A stretch of 64,000 bases of DNA, taken from positions 248,001 to 312,000 of the forward strand of contig JAMWFC010000046.1 in assembly GCA_027475525.1 (NCBI GenBank). The letters run 5' to 3'. Made by a program: the position numbers and the translations under genes. Under the pieces are notes generated by a model that searched no databases, was not told where the DNA came from, and saw only the letters and a list, made by a program, of their open reading frames with translations. This document shows, piece by piece, positions 11,925 to 23,458 of the stretch (within the stretch, counting starts at the first letter, position 1; each line of letters starts with the position of its first letter). This stretch comes from Macrolepiota albuminosa (lineage: Eukaryota > Basidiomycota > Agaricomycetes > Agaricales > Agaricaceae).

Positions 11925-12118
11925 TAAGGCTCAAAAAACTCTTATCATGTCTAAAATATACCAGTCTTATACCCACAATATACTAGCAGTGACAAAGCCA
12001 GATAACCTGCCTTTTCTGCAGGCTAAGTGTACAGGCCTCATTCTGCATGGATTGCGTGAGTTCAAGCTTACATATATTCTCCAAATGTGATTCATTAATA
12101 GGTTCGATTCTCAACAAT

Positions 12119-12556
12119 AAGAGCATGAAGATGAATTATCAAAATTACGATACAGCAATTATGGAAAAGTACCATGTTCATCTGGTAGGCTGGCCTTCAA
12201 GAATACCATTTAGTAGCCCCTTGAATATTTCGACAGTGGATGATATTTGGCTCCTGCATTCAGCACTCTAGGGCAGCAACTGTGAGTGGGCATATCTCAT
12301 GGCAGAGGAATGGAGGGCACATGATCAGAAACTTGCTGATGCACGCAGCCAGGGAGTGGTGGTTGGGAAGAAGAGAAAAGAGTGGTCCGATAAAGGAAAG
12401 CCCAGGGTGAAAGGAGGAAAAACACAAGCTAAGAAAAGGAAGATTTCTCAGCTGCCACTGGGCACTATGTACAGAAGCACAGAAGTTACCCATGATGAAG
12501 ATGATGATGATGAGAGGCAGTTGCCTGATGACACCAACAGCAAGGGTGATGACTAG
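12119..12556 (+). pseudogene. Fragment of an uncharacterised Agaricomycete protein family
   Basis: The translation EKYHVHLVGWPSRIPFSSP, then DDIWLLHSAL, a stop, then NCEWAYLMAEEW followed by a very basic stretch (KKRKEWSDKGKPRVKGG) and an acidic tail (HDEDDDDERQLPDD). The order VGWP..PF..P..I..D...L..AL...C.W is one I associate with a widespread mushroom family of unknown function that occurs next to transposons; that association is from memory and unverified. An in-frame stop near 12,270 shows decay. No promoter or start can be assigned. Confidence 0.4.
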
Positions 12557-12559
12557 ATA

Positions 12560-13057
12560 TATTTCAAAACAACACCCATACAGTTACCTTTCATTTGTCC
12601 TGGACCTTACGAGCTCAAGACCCCATGTTTAACTGTATTATATTATAACTATACTGATGTACAAATTTATTCCGATTTTTCTGGGATTTTCTGATGCATT
12701 TTGAGTAAGAGACATGAGCTCATTGTGTCCGATAATGAGCAAAGGGCGGGATCAACAGCCTGCATGATCTCCAAACAGACACCTGATGGGATGATGGCAA
12801 TGATGTTGCTGATGGTCATGTGCTTGATAGCACTGGCAATGAATAGCCAGACAACATACTCTGCAATAACAGGTGTATTATTGCAGGAAGGGAGAATAAG
12901 ATAAATCACGCCTAATTAGGCATGGCATATTGATTAAATGTCACACCTAATTAGGCGCAATATGTGGTAGCTACAGGTGCTCTGTGGATTTTCTCAGGTC
13001 TGATCAACCAGTAAAACACCCTCTACTTGAGTCCATCTACTATACATGACTACTAAC
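12560..13057. other. No gene; paired palindromes
   Basis: GCCTAATTAGGC (12,910-12,921) and a near-copy CCTAATTAGGCG (12,946-12,957) are separated by about 25 bases. Nothing else is supported. Confidence 0.4.
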
Positions 13058-13733
13058 TGTCAGGGGACTCCTCATTTCTTCCTTTTCTCACTCCTTATCT
13101 CTTCACTCTCCTTCCATTCATTCTCTTATTTCTTNNNNNNNNNNNNNNNNNNNNNNNNNNNNNNNNNNNNNNNNNNNNNNNNNNNNNNNNNNNNNNNNNN
13201 NNNNNNNNNNNNNNNNNNNNNNNNNNNNNNNNNNTGTCAGGGGACTCCTCATTTCTTCCTTTTCTCACTCCTTATCTCTTCACTCTCCTTCCATTCATTC
13301 TCTTATTTCTTCTGACATTATTTCATTTCACTGTTTCTATTCTTTCAACACTATCTGTTAGTACTACTCTCAGCCCTTGAGATGCTCTGGTTCTTTAGCC
13401 ACCATTCAGACAAGTGTGGGCCCACTCAGCACCGCTTCCAGACCGCTTATATAAGCCAGAGTTTGCCAGAGTTTGCCCCTTATTTGTACAAGTGTTTGTG
13501 TAGGCAATTTTCGAGTTTTTAAGGTTTTGTTGTACTGTACAGTTGTTTCCCATGCTTCAGAGGCCCCAGAAGCGTCCAACCTGGCATAGAGAATCCCTAG
13601 ACTTGTTCTCTTTGGATCTCTCTCTGCCAGGTGAGTAGCTACCTTGATATTGTCAGTATATATTCTAATACACTTTGAATCTCCCTCTGCCAGCTGTGTG
13701 ACTGAGCCACAGCCTCTAGAGGTCGCCCTTACA
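13058..13733 (+). mobile_element. Family B LTR interrupted by an assembly gap
   Basis: Sequence at 13,235-13,733 is a full family B LTR (TGTCAGGGGACTCC.. to GTCGCCCTTACA, 499 bp). Upstream of the N run, 13,058-13,134 repeats the first 77 bases of that LTR exactly. CTAAC stands at 13,053-13,057 and 13,734-13,738, so one insertion event accounts for everything between. Either a solo LTR has been split artificially, or a complete element sits in the gap with its 3' LTR starting exactly at the gap edge. Confidence 0.88.
13135..13234. other. Assembly gap (100 N)
   Basis: One hundred consecutive N, the conventional placeholder for a gap of unknown size. The same 77 bases stand on both sides at the edge (13,058-13,134 and 13,235-13,311). 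Confidence 0.99.
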
Positions 13734-14763
13734 CTAACAACACTTTGCATAGATACCCTACTCATCACCGAGCCCTGATGTCTCAGGAAACTGAAGCTAT
13801 ACCAGGGTTAGTGATATGTCTGTCTCAAATCAGAGACAGAGGCTGAGGAACGACAAAATATATATAATATTTTATTCTATTAAAATGTTGTAAGTCCATA
13901 CGAGATAGCTGAAAACTGTAAGCTCTTGTAAGGGTTGAAAACTGTAGACTGGGACACATGCACACCTCAGGACAGCCACTACCACACCACCAGATCACCC
14001 AGCAAGCACACAAGTTGACAAAACCAACTACAAAACAGCAACACGGCAGGATCTGATGGCAATGCAATCACAGCCTAATCAGCAAGATCACGCCCATCAG
14101 ACAATTGTAACCCAATCATGATCAAAATCTGACACCCACCTTGTCATTTCCTCTACAGTGCACGCGGTCACTTCCCATCCACTGAGTTGGCAGGGAACAA
14201 ACAAAAACATATAAACTCTAACTACATTTTTTTCTCACAAATACTAGTCGCAAAAACACTTTAATTCAGCTTAGATATGATAGTTCTATCGTTGGTGTGC
14301 TCCCCAAGACAATTGGTAAAGTTTTGGTTTTTCATCAACTAGAAAAGTGAAACAAACCTATTACATAATCATTAGGGTTATGTATATGATAATTCCCTTT
14401 TATGGCAAGCCCCAAAAGACACCCATCTTTGTCAAATCTTCATCAAGCACAGTTGATAATGTTAACGTCCATCATAATATTCCCTGGTATGCGTTGATGA
14501 GATGTATATTTCTTCACTGCATAGGCTGCTTGCTTCCTTCTATATCAAACTGGTCATGTGCGGCCAGGATCATGTGTGTCCACTCCAAGGTAAACGACAA
14601 AAGTAGATTGTTAAATTTACACTAATTCCAAATTCTGCCTTCACTGGGCACTAAAAAAATTTGCACCTGACCCCCCAAAAAAGTGAAATACATGGGAAAA
14701 TTTTTGATATTGCATAAATCGATGCCTCTGCAGTTGATTGGAATTTTCAATGTGAAAGAAGGG
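13734..14763. other. No gene seen
   Basis: Short chance frames only. Nothing LTR-like or RNA-like could be supported. Confidence 0.4.
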
Positions 14764-16028
14764 TGTAGCGCCTTCGTGTATTAGGGCGAGGTCTACATGA
14801 ATCACCTCGACTAGAGGCGAGAGGTGACAGCTAGCTATACTAGTAACTACAGGGTGAGGAGGGAGGGTTGATGAATAAACGAGTATAAAAAACTAATAAC
14901 AAATTTTAGCTATTTCAGTGAATTTTAAGAAAAAAGCAGACCAGATAGAACTGAAATAGCTAAATAGGAGTGTGAGTGTAGCTCACTAGAAGGTGTGGGT
15001 CACAACCTCACCAATGGAGCACACAGTAAGCAGATATATATTAGAAGAGTGGTGCGCAACACAACGGCTGTCGAAAACGAACGAAGTTCATGGTGAGATC
15101 GGACTGACTATGTGAGAGAGCAACTCCATGCTCACCTGAGCAGGCGATGGGGAAGGAGATGGTGGAAAAAGAGGCTGCCCAGGATGTCTGAAACCGTATG
15201 CCATACTGATTGTGACTCGGCATCTGCCAGACCCTGGCACCGAGCTGGCATCGGCTTATGGTCTAGAGTGGAGAAAAGGGTGAAAGCGCTTGTGAGAGGT
15301 TCCTTGTCATGCAGAGGCCTTCAAAAACACTTTCTCACCTTCGGTGCTTGTCTTTACGCCGATTTTTTACATGGTTTCTGTCCTAGAAAAAAAGGAAAAA
15401 ATCAAAAAAACATTTCTTGGTACCTAAACTGGGTGGATGGTGAAGTAACCACGTGCACTGTACCTACCATGTATCACCACTACTCTGGTGACAACACCAC
15501 CAATCCCACCGCAGTACTACGACGAAGGCTCCAGGAGAGGAATAGAGAGGGGAGGGAGGAAACAGGAGCAGAAAGAAAAAGGGAGGAAGGATTAGCCACG
15601 CAACACAATGGGCAAACCATTAGCCTCAACAACAGCCCCAGTAACACAGCAACTGGGGCCCAGAACCAGCACATTCATGACCTGGATGTGAAACCATAAA
15701 ACTACAAGAAAATATGAAGGCTATAGGATGGTTCGTGCAAGAAGGGAAGGGGTATAAAAGGAGGGAAGGAACGGGGGAGTTGGGCAAGCAATCAACTTGC
15801 CATGTCTCAGAGTCCCCAGGGAGTGGACATCTTAGGCCAAAAGCATAGCAATTGACTTCTTATAGTAATAATACTATTTGCATTCCAATTTCGAGTGTGA
15901 ATATACTTTTCCAACATGTGCGCGCATGTAGCTAAAACCCCCAGAACCTTGTGAACTGGAGTTTTCTCTTTAAAACTAAGTCTTGTTCCATTTCACTTGG
16001 ACAACTTAAAAATAAAGTAAAACTTACA
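14764..16028 (+). repeat. Candidate 5' LTR upstream of the 16-kb gag
   Basis: It would start TGTAGCGCC and end AACTTACA, with a promoter-like GGGTATAAAAGG at about 15,750, and it lies 62 bases upstream of a Gag frame. The same terminal words (TGTAGCG.., ..TTACA) bound family A LTRs. No second LTR or target duplication was found, so this is position and end-motif inference only. A 195-codon frame inside (15,112-15,699) has no recognisable domain. Confidence 0.3.
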
Positions 16029-16090
16029 TTTCGCATCATTAGAGGCGAGACTGTGTGAATTCAGTGGGACCACACAGGGGGATGTTCTGA

Positions 16091-17196
16091 GTGGAGACAA
16101 TGAGCATTCTGCATGTCATCAAGAACCCTATCAGGAAAGATCCCCACCTGTGCTCCAGGAGCCTGGGCCCCCAGCAGCTAAGCCCTGCTGGGAGTATACC
16201 CAGAATGGTTGGATTATCCAAAGGTCATAGGCCAGGATCAGTATCAAATTCTGACCTTAATAGGTTCTCACCTACCAGTAATCCTAGGCAGACAACTATC
16301 AGGACCACACCTATTAACCAGTCAATGGCGGTGGGTTCTGAAAGCAATACTAGATCTGGAGAACGAGACCCTGAGTTGGAACATGTTGTTAATTTAGCCT
16401 GTCAGAATATGACAGTAGATGAACAGACTTGTGTAGACTCTAGATATGCAAATATAACCCTTTCTCCACCTACAGAAGGAATAGCAAATGGCCCAGGAGT
16501 GGCTGAGAAGGAACATGTCCAAAAGGGGAAAGGACCTGACCCCAGGAACTGGAGAGAAGTAAATTTCACTAGAGAAGAATTAGACCCTGTAATTCAAACT
16601 GGGTTACTAAACCAATACCGACAACAGAAGGGTCAAGAGGAACATAATAAACCTGAGCATCATAAGAAACATCACAAGAAATCAGAAGCTTGTACCAACC
16701 TCAGTGAGAAACAGGTGGCTGAATACAAAGCTGAAAATCAATGCTTTGAATGTGGAGAAGAAGGCCATTTCACCTGCAACTGCCCCCTCCACAGAACTAC
16801 CAAATTCTCATCTGGAAAACCCCCTGGCATAATTGCTAATAACATTCAAATTGATCTAGAGATTGAGACTGAAGAATGGCCAGCAGAATGAGTACTATCA
16901 CACAAGGGCTCTGCCCAGAATGCCCTGTTCAAGGTACTCTGGAAAGCAGAAGATAAAACCTGGCTGACATATTCACAGGTACAGGACCTCAATATCTTAG
17001 AGCCATACCTGGAATTACTAGACATTGATGATATTTCCAACTTACCAGAAGAGATTGGGAGGCCTCTGACTGATGATCCTCAGATCTTATTGGGGAATTT
17101 GCAATTTGAAGAGGATACAAAAAAGGACCCACTAACAATTGAGTCTCATTACTCCTCTTTCCTCTCTTACCCTCCACCTTCTAGCCTCCCCTTCCT
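16091..17196 (+). pseudogene. gag: Gypsy Gag with zinc knuckle and chromo-like tail
   Basis: The frame from 16,091 runs 266 codons to a stop at 16,889-16,891, and reads on in the same frame to 17,198. It contains a His/Lys-rich stretch and a perfect retroviral zinc knuckle, CFECGEEGHFTCNC (CX2CX4HX4C), the RNA-binding nucleocapsid motif. Beyond the stop, FKVLWKAEDKTWLTYSQVQ followed by LEPYLELLDIDDI resembles a chromodomain core (LV.WK....TWL....), a tail I associate with Agaricomycete gypsy Gag proteins. The capsid core is missing or unrecognised, and pol does not follow; the frame ends where a minus-strand LTR begins (17,196). It belongs with the same broad lineage as the element at 53-63 kb. 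Confidence 0.7.
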
Positions 17197-17369
17197 GTAA
17201 CCGGAGTTATGGGTTAGAACTATCTTGTGTGTATCACACAAGTGCTAAATCAGACCGCAGTATTGGATTTGACTAGTACTTAGAGTGAAAACAAGATGTT
17301 GTCTTACATAATACTCTACTAAATGATTATAGCGTCGTTGACGCTAAGAACACGGATGACTCCGTTACA
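17196..17369 (-). mobile_element. Short LTR of a family A relative, minus strand
   Basis: A 174-bp segment is bounded by TGTAACCGG and CCGTTACA. Directly adjoining it (17,370-17,400) is a polypurine tract in reverse orientation (TACCCCCCAATGAGACC), closely matching the tract next to family A LTRs (CACCCCCCAATTAGACC at 42,624-42,640). This therefore reads as the 3' LTR of a minus-strand element whose body would lie to the right and is mostly lost. No target duplication was found. Confidence 0.6.
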
Positions 17370-17732
17370 TACCCCCCAATGAGACCGACTACTTGGTCTT
17401 TAGAAAGGGAGGTAGAGCGAAATGAAAGATGCACGGTAGTGCAAACAACCGATGAATACATGTGTATGGCGTGGCTGCAAGGCGTTAGCATTCATGCGCA
17501 CTGGAAATGTGTTGTCTGGACACAATAGGAAGCAGTCCTTATCAGACAAGGGTGCAGGTTGCGCCAGCAGTAGATAGAAAAAATGTATATGTAGAGCAAG
17601 TAATAAAAAACAAAAAAAGAGTGACCCCTCCTCTGGGTCCGCTGTATCCACACGCGACTCTAGAGTGCATATCAGCTGAAATGGTTTGAGTGAGATACTC
17701 GGAAGTACATACACAATAATGTATACATGGGT

Positions 17733-17965
17733 CTAGGACCCGGATGACGATGCTCCCGCAACCGCGCCTGTCTCAGTCACCATTGCCTCCTCCTCCAGTG
17801 CGACGTTAATCGCGGGAGGGGGAGGCGCCGATTCCGTCCTCGGTGGGGTTATAGGCCCCTCGACTGCAGGCATGTCTACCACCATAGGCTCTGTTAGTGC
17901 GATGTTAATCACTAAAGCTGTGGTGGAGAGCGTACCCTGCTCTGCCGTGCGTGCGTGACAGGAGA
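17733..17965 (-). pseudogene. Possible C-terminal end of the minus-strand element's last ORF
   Basis: A minus-strand frame ending at 17,733 encodes a Pro/Glu/Ala-rich tail with an internal approximate repeat (VINIALTEPMVVDM and AINVALEEEAMVTET). It sits upstream of the minus-strand polypurine tract and LTR, where the last ORF of that element would end. It is truncated at about 17,965-17,995, where plus-strand family A pol begins. Confidence 0.3.
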
Positions 17966-17994
17966 TTGACCTGGCCTGGGTCCATGTCAGAGGT

Positions 17995-19949
17995 GGGCAG
18001 GTCATGTGCTGCCTAAAACTCAGGTGAACTTGTTGCCGCGCCAGCGACGGTGGATAGACTACATGTCGAGATACCAGTTTGACATCACCTATGTTAAAGG
18101 TGAACTCAACAAAGTGGCAGACTGCTTGTCGCGCTACTTTGAGAGTGATGTAGTCAGGGAGGCTCATGAGCCTCATGAGTATGTGCAGGCAGACTGCCGC
18201 ATAGACCCTGATGGAGAGGATTTACCTCTCCACCGATACCAGGAGCTCAGGGAGCATGTCCTGGAAGTACGCACTATGCGTGACGATGAACGGAGGCAAA
18301 GCACTCGCCTCAGAGAGCAGCATGAAGAACGGGACGTAGCCGCCCAGTTGCTCAAGGAGCATGAAGCCGTGGACCCAGCGTCCACTAGGGAGCACGAGCG
18401 CCACGATGTACCCGTTACGCTTGCGGAGATGCTCAAAGGCGAATTGCCTTGATCCCAGCCTTCTAGCCTGGTCAATGACGACTTCCAGCAGGAGGTGGTG
18501 CAGGACTATGGTGATGATCCTCTCTTTGCCGAGATAATTGCCAATCCTGACGACCATCCTCGGTTCAGGCATGAGCCTGGTGGACTCATCACGACGGAGA
18601 ACCGTCAAGGGGTGGCAGTGGTATGCCTCCCCCGTACGCGGGTCTTGGACCAGGCCCATGCCCTGGTGGGGCACTTTGGTGCCGCCCGGATGTTGGGCTA
18701 CATCCGGAGATGGTATTGGTGGCCACGTATGGCCCAAGAAGTGACTAAGTTTTGCGCGTCATGCGCAGCGTGTCAGAGGGCAAAGTTGCCCCCTGGATCC
18801 CCTCCCGGGAAGCTACACCAGCTACCCATGCCGGTGAAACCCTGGGACTCAATCGGAATGGACTTCGTAGGTCCCTTTCCCGAGTCCAGAGGGTTCAATT
18901 ACCTCTGGGTAGTCATATGTCGCATGACGAGCATGGTGCACCTCATACCGGTGCGAACTACGCTGACGGCTAAGGAGCTGTCGTGGATCTACCTGAGGGA
19001 GATCGTTAGGCTGCATGGGCTGCCTAGCACCATTGTGAGCAATTGTGACTCAAAGTTCACGTCTCAATGGTGGAGAGAACTCCACAAACTGCTAGGAGCG
19101 CGACTCCTCATGTCGACGTCCTTCCATCCTCAAACGGATGGGCAGACAGAGCAGGCTAACCGCAGTATAGGTCAGATTTTGAGGGCAGTTGTTCGCCCGG
19201 ACCAACGGGACTGGGTGGACTGGTGTCCACTCACTGAGTTCGCGATTAACGCGAGTATCTCGGATACCACAGGGTATGCGCCCTTTGAACTCAACGGAGG
19301 GTACTTGCCCTCCATGCTGCACGAAGTTCGTGCTGATACGGTGGCTCACCGTGGAGTGGTCGAGTTCGCCAGGCAGGCCCTGGAGAACATCGCGGCAGCG
19401 CATGACGCCATCATAGAGGCGCGAGTCTTCCAGGCAAAAAACGCCAATCACCGTAGGCAAGCAGACCCGCCAATAGCAGTAGGAGCGTTGGTCTACCTAT
19501 CAACGCGTAATCTGAAGCTCCCAAAGGGACGGGCGAGTAAACTCTGCCCGAAGTGGGTAGGCCCATACCGCGTCCTAGACGCAGAGCCAAGTACCTCCAA
19601 CTATGTGTTGGAGCTGCCTCTGGCATTACAGGAACAACGCATCGTTCCTAAGTTTCATGTGTCGCTGTTGCAACCTTACAGCGCGTCTGACGATGCGCTG
19701 TTCCCTAACAGGGCAACCCCGGGCCCCTATGATTTTGGGGCTCGAGACGATGACGAATGGTTCGTCGAGTGCATAATTGGGCACCGGTGGACTGAGCGTA
19801 ACACGCTCGAGTTTGAGGTACGATGGTCCCTGGGGGACACAACATGGGAGCCACACTCCCATTGCTCCAAGCTAGCGGCACTTGACCGTTATCTGGAGTT
19901 GAAGGGCGTTAAGCACCCACATCAATTAAGTAAGCGTGCTGGTGCTTAA
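17995..19949 (+). pseudogene. pol: Family A pol: RNase H end, integrase, chromodomain
   Basis: The sequence enters pol near the end of RNase H (KTQVNLLPRQRRWIDYMSR, then VADCLSRY). One nonsense codon (18,450-18,452, TGA) separates it from the integrase frame, 18,495-19,949. Integrase has the HHCC zinc site (HALVGHFGAARM, then CASCAACQ), first catalytic Asp (GMDFVG) and Glu (QTDGQTEQANRS), but the second catalytic Asp is replaced: VSNCDSKF where VSDRDSKF is expected. Both changed codons fit CpG transitions. A chromodomain closes the protein (FEVRWSLGDTTWEPHSHC), which in chromoviruses targets integration to marked chromatin. Protease, reverse transcriptase and the 5' LTR are missing. It is 5'-truncated and cannot integrate by itself. 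Confidence 0.92.
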
Positions 19950-21935
19950 TTTGATTGGCAGTGCCGATTGCGGCTTGGCTGAGTTGGTCAGCAGCTGTGG
20001 CTGAAACACGTCTTAAAAGGCGAAATTTCTTTTTCGCTTTTTTCCCCAACCATGGACAGCATGCCCGTGGATTTGAGTGACCAGCAGCAGCAGCAGTTTG
20101 AGAGTACGCCGTCGGTCTTACCGTTGGCTGAAGGGGGGGGCAGATGGCTCCCCCGCTGACCCAAAATGCGCCCCAGTGGGGACAATCGCAACCAGCTGTG
20201 GGCTTCCCACAGCAGCAGCAACCACCAGCAGCGGGCTACCTGCCGCAGCAGCCGGTGATCAGTGGCTATCCGCCACTTCAAACCATGCAGGGCAACTTCA
20301 TGCCCCAGAACGCACCTGTGGGCGGCTATCAGCCCCAACAACCAGCACTGGGTGCTTATGCCAATTCCAACAACAGGCCTACGGGGGGCTAGTCAGCCCC
20401 CAAGCAGCGTCGGCATGGAGGCAACTTGCCCCTGTACCGGCAACAGGGCAACTGGGGACACATCCTTTTCCCCAGTTTACCGCCCTGGCACACTACCCTG
20501 GGATGGGTGGTGTGCCCGTAATGATGCCGTACCCCCCGGCTTGGATGGGGGCTTGGGGCGCAATGCCCCAGTACAGCGACTCGCATGAGTCGCAAGCCAA
20601 GGGAGGCCAGTCGATTTCCCTGTCGACCACAGTACCAATTGACAATCTAGAGGGATGCAAAGCATCCCTCAGGCAGGCCACCGCGGCCATCAAGAGTACA
20701 GAAACTCTCAATACAGAACGGAGCATCAGTTCATCGGCTGATGCGCTGATGGAGAGCTTGGCCAAGCTCTCCTTGCTACAGCGGCTGGAAATGCTGCACC
20801 AATCTGAGCCCAGCTCGGAAGAAGAGTCACGTCCTCAACACGACAAAGGAAAAGCACGGGCTGTCGAGCCCACTCACAACCAGGACTTAGTCCTGGCTAC
20901 CCTTCTCCAACGACTGGGAGATAACGGGTACAATGTACCTGCAGAGTCATCATTCCTCCGAGATGCGGAGGCAGTCGTCCTCATCTGCCAGATGATGGAC
21001 GACATGGATCATATGCGCGCTCAGCGCAAAACTGATCTCCTTGCCCTTTCGGCCGCTTGTAAGCGGCAGAGTACACCCCCAAGTCGGGACACCGACTCCA
21101 GCAAAAGGGCACGTCAGCAAGGAGTGGAGGACGCGCCCTCCCACTCGATTAAGTCGAGCGTTGCTGCCCCCGGCCGGGAGGCCGGTCTAGGACAGGACAT
21201 CCTCCCCTATGAAGATGTTCCTGCTCCAGCCGCCTCCCGGCTTATCCAGCGCCTTGCCAGCGGCGCGTCTGAGGTCGCGTCTTTGCAACCAGTATCCATG
21301 GGATCCACCACGTACTCTGGGGAGCAGAGTTCCAGGGGCGTGAGCACACGCCCCACTGAGGCCAAGGCCTCACAACCCCGAAAGGATCGTCGGGGTAAGC
21401 AACCGGAAGTGCGCGCCTACGTCAACGTGCACTTCCCCGAGGATGCCCCGAAAGGGGCCCCAGGGGCTAACATCCCCTTTTTACCCGCTATACTGGTAGA
21501 GGGCCTGCCAGCCCGACTCCCGCGGTGTGTGTGGGCAATGGACCCACGATCTGAGAAGTCAGAGCCGGAGAGGCTGCCTTCCCCGCCCTCCGACGATGAG
21601 TGGTATGAGGAGCCTGAAGAGGCTTGTATGGAATCCCCAATGCCGCACGAGACGCCAGCACAGCGTATGGCGCACGAACGGCGCAACAGCAATCGACGAG
21701 CCAAGATGGAGCGTTGAGCGCAGAACAGCGCCAAACGAGGGGCCGCCCTTCTTGAGGACGAAACCGGGCGCATCCCTGATGCGTTTGATGTGGTGATCTA
21801 CCATGATCACACTATTGAGCGCCAGAACTCATTCTTTGGCGCGGGGTTGGCTCCCCAATTCTATTGGTCGCCAATGACCAATACCATCTTCATCGGGCAA
21901 GAAGCCCGCGCAGCCAGGTCCTTCGAGGACGATAA

Positions 21936-23458
21936 ACAGGGCAACGCCGCTGCGACGCCCCACAACAGTAAGGTGTACCAAGTTGCACCTCGCGGTGATG
22001 AGCTCCCATTATAGATAACCACGGATAGCGCCAACACAAGCACCTCACATTGGCACACTGGGACCACCAGGAGCGGCACGTCTTAGCGCTCCAGGGGCTA
22101 ATTTTTGCATATTTTTATGTTAATAACTCGCAGCTGGAGCCTCTAATTACTCCAGGACCACTCTTTATGGCACCATCTATTCTTAGCACTCCTCTTGACA
22201 CCTTGCCGCACCTTGCCACTCACCCTTCAGGGCCGTACATGGACACAGACACTTGGCACCCATGATGCTCTTAGCCGGTGGCAGCAGGAATGATGAAGTA
22301 TTTTATGACAGGCAGCTTGGAGTTTCACCTTAGCACCTGACGTCGCTTAGCTTCTTGCCGACTCAGACCGACAGCATGATTGTGGACCTTTTTCACCATA
22401 TAGTTTAATTCAGGGCATTTACTTACATATAAATACTTACTTTTTGTTAGTAGTACTCAATCAATTTGGCAGTAGGGATTGTATCCCAACATTTTGGTCA
22501 CCCTACGCAACAGACTACCTTTTTGTTGACCGTGTCGGCAAGGGGACTCTGCTTTAGTTCTCTCTCACCCTTTCTGTCTGCAATCTCTTAGTGTCTTGCA
22601 ACTACGGCAAGGCATTTGCGCTTAGATCTGCTAAGCAATCTCGTCATTTTATCATCTCTTTTAGGTGCTAACACTTAGCGCCTCTTAGTGACCCCTTTAC
22701 AGTGTCTCTTAGCGCCTTTCCTTGGCGACTCTCTCTCGTGCTCCTTAGCGCCTTTCCTTGGCGACTCTCTCTCACGCTCTTTAGCGCCTTTCCTTGGCGA
22801 CTCTCTCCCGCGCTTCTTAGCGCCTTTCCTTGGCGACTCTTTCCCACGCCTCTTAGCACCTTTCATTGGTGATTTTTAGCATACTCTTGCCGCATTTTTG
22901 GGCCTTAAATAAGCGCCAATCTCCCCTTTTCCTTACCACCAACCTCTTGCCTACTGTGCGTTCTCTGGGACCTGTCCGGGACTCTCTCCCATACTTAGCG
23001 CGTCCAAAGCTATATTGACTAAGTAGCTGTACTAGTGATAGTGCACCTTAGCGCAATTTGGGTGTCATCAGCGGGTTTCCCCGCAGTCCTCGAGAAGTCC
23101 GCAGACTTCATGCACTGGTTAACAACCAGTTTACGCCGCTTCATCAGCGTCAGTTGGGCTACCTCTTGCTCAACAAATTCAAGCGGGTGGCGCTCAACTG
23201 CCACCCTATGGCCCGAGACAGAGCTATGTCTCATTTACTCGACGAGGTCGAGTATAGGACTATCGCGGTACCCTTCGCGAGTCCAGAGGAGCGGGAGAGT
23301 TTCCCGCGAATGATTGTGCCGTTGCGGCTCTATCGCCGCAAAGAGGGAGGGAAGATTGCCTTCGTCGGCCTTACCCCCCCTGATCCAAAGCAACCATTTG
23401 CTTTGGACTACCTGGGCTCATACGCCCTCCTTTATGGACGTCCTGGGATGTCCAATGT
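21936..23458 (+). mobile_element. 1.5-kb segment in ORF3 absent from family A copy 2
   Basis: In the minus-strand copy, ADKEDRAMHIHW is continuous (around 43,480-43,510). Here the two halves are 1.5 kb apart: DDK ends at 21,935 and DRAMRIHW starts at about 23,459. The extra sequence contains family E LTR-like DNA (with TATA box, minisatellite and a GGTGTCATCAGCGG end near 23,070), followed by about 380 bases of open GC-rich frame (RRLHALVNNQFTPLHQRQLG, then SYALLYGRPGMSNV) in a different frame from what follows. It may be a truncated LTR element inserted into copy 1; alternatively part of it was deleted from copy 2. No target duplication was seen. Confidence 0.55.
22708..22880. repeat. 36-bp minisatellite, about 4.5 units
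   Basis: Units start at 22,708, 22,744, 22,780 and 22,816 with a degenerate partial unit from 22,852. Each unit begins CTTAGCGCCTTTCCTTGGCG; AGCGCC and GGCG arms are partly self-complementary. Differences between units are mostly single transitions in the last third. The single-copy counterpart lies near 8,395-8,430. Confidence 0.9.

Noticed and set aside
12047..12118. tRNA gene suggested by GGTTCGATTCT near 12,102
   Set aside because: No acceptor stem or A box at the right distance.
13046..13315. 89-codon frame running through the N gap
   Set aside because: It translates the placeholder N run and the LTR start twice; it is an artefact.
15112..15699. 195-codon plus-strand frame
   Set aside because: Mixed basic sequence with no recognisable domain, inside a candidate LTR with a TATA box; not supported as a gene.
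17733..18176. A 147-codon minus-strand frame as one gene
   Set aside because: Its upstream part lies antisense to clear RNase H sequence of family A; only the last 75 codons might be real.
22668..22879. Overlapping 63-codon repetitive frames such as RQGKALRS and LAPFLGDSL
   Set aside because: These are translations of the 36-bp minisatellite on both strands, whose length is a multiple of three; not genes.
22708..22880. Possible CRISPR array
   Set aside because: The units are contiguous without unique spacers and the genome is fungal; it is a minisatellite.
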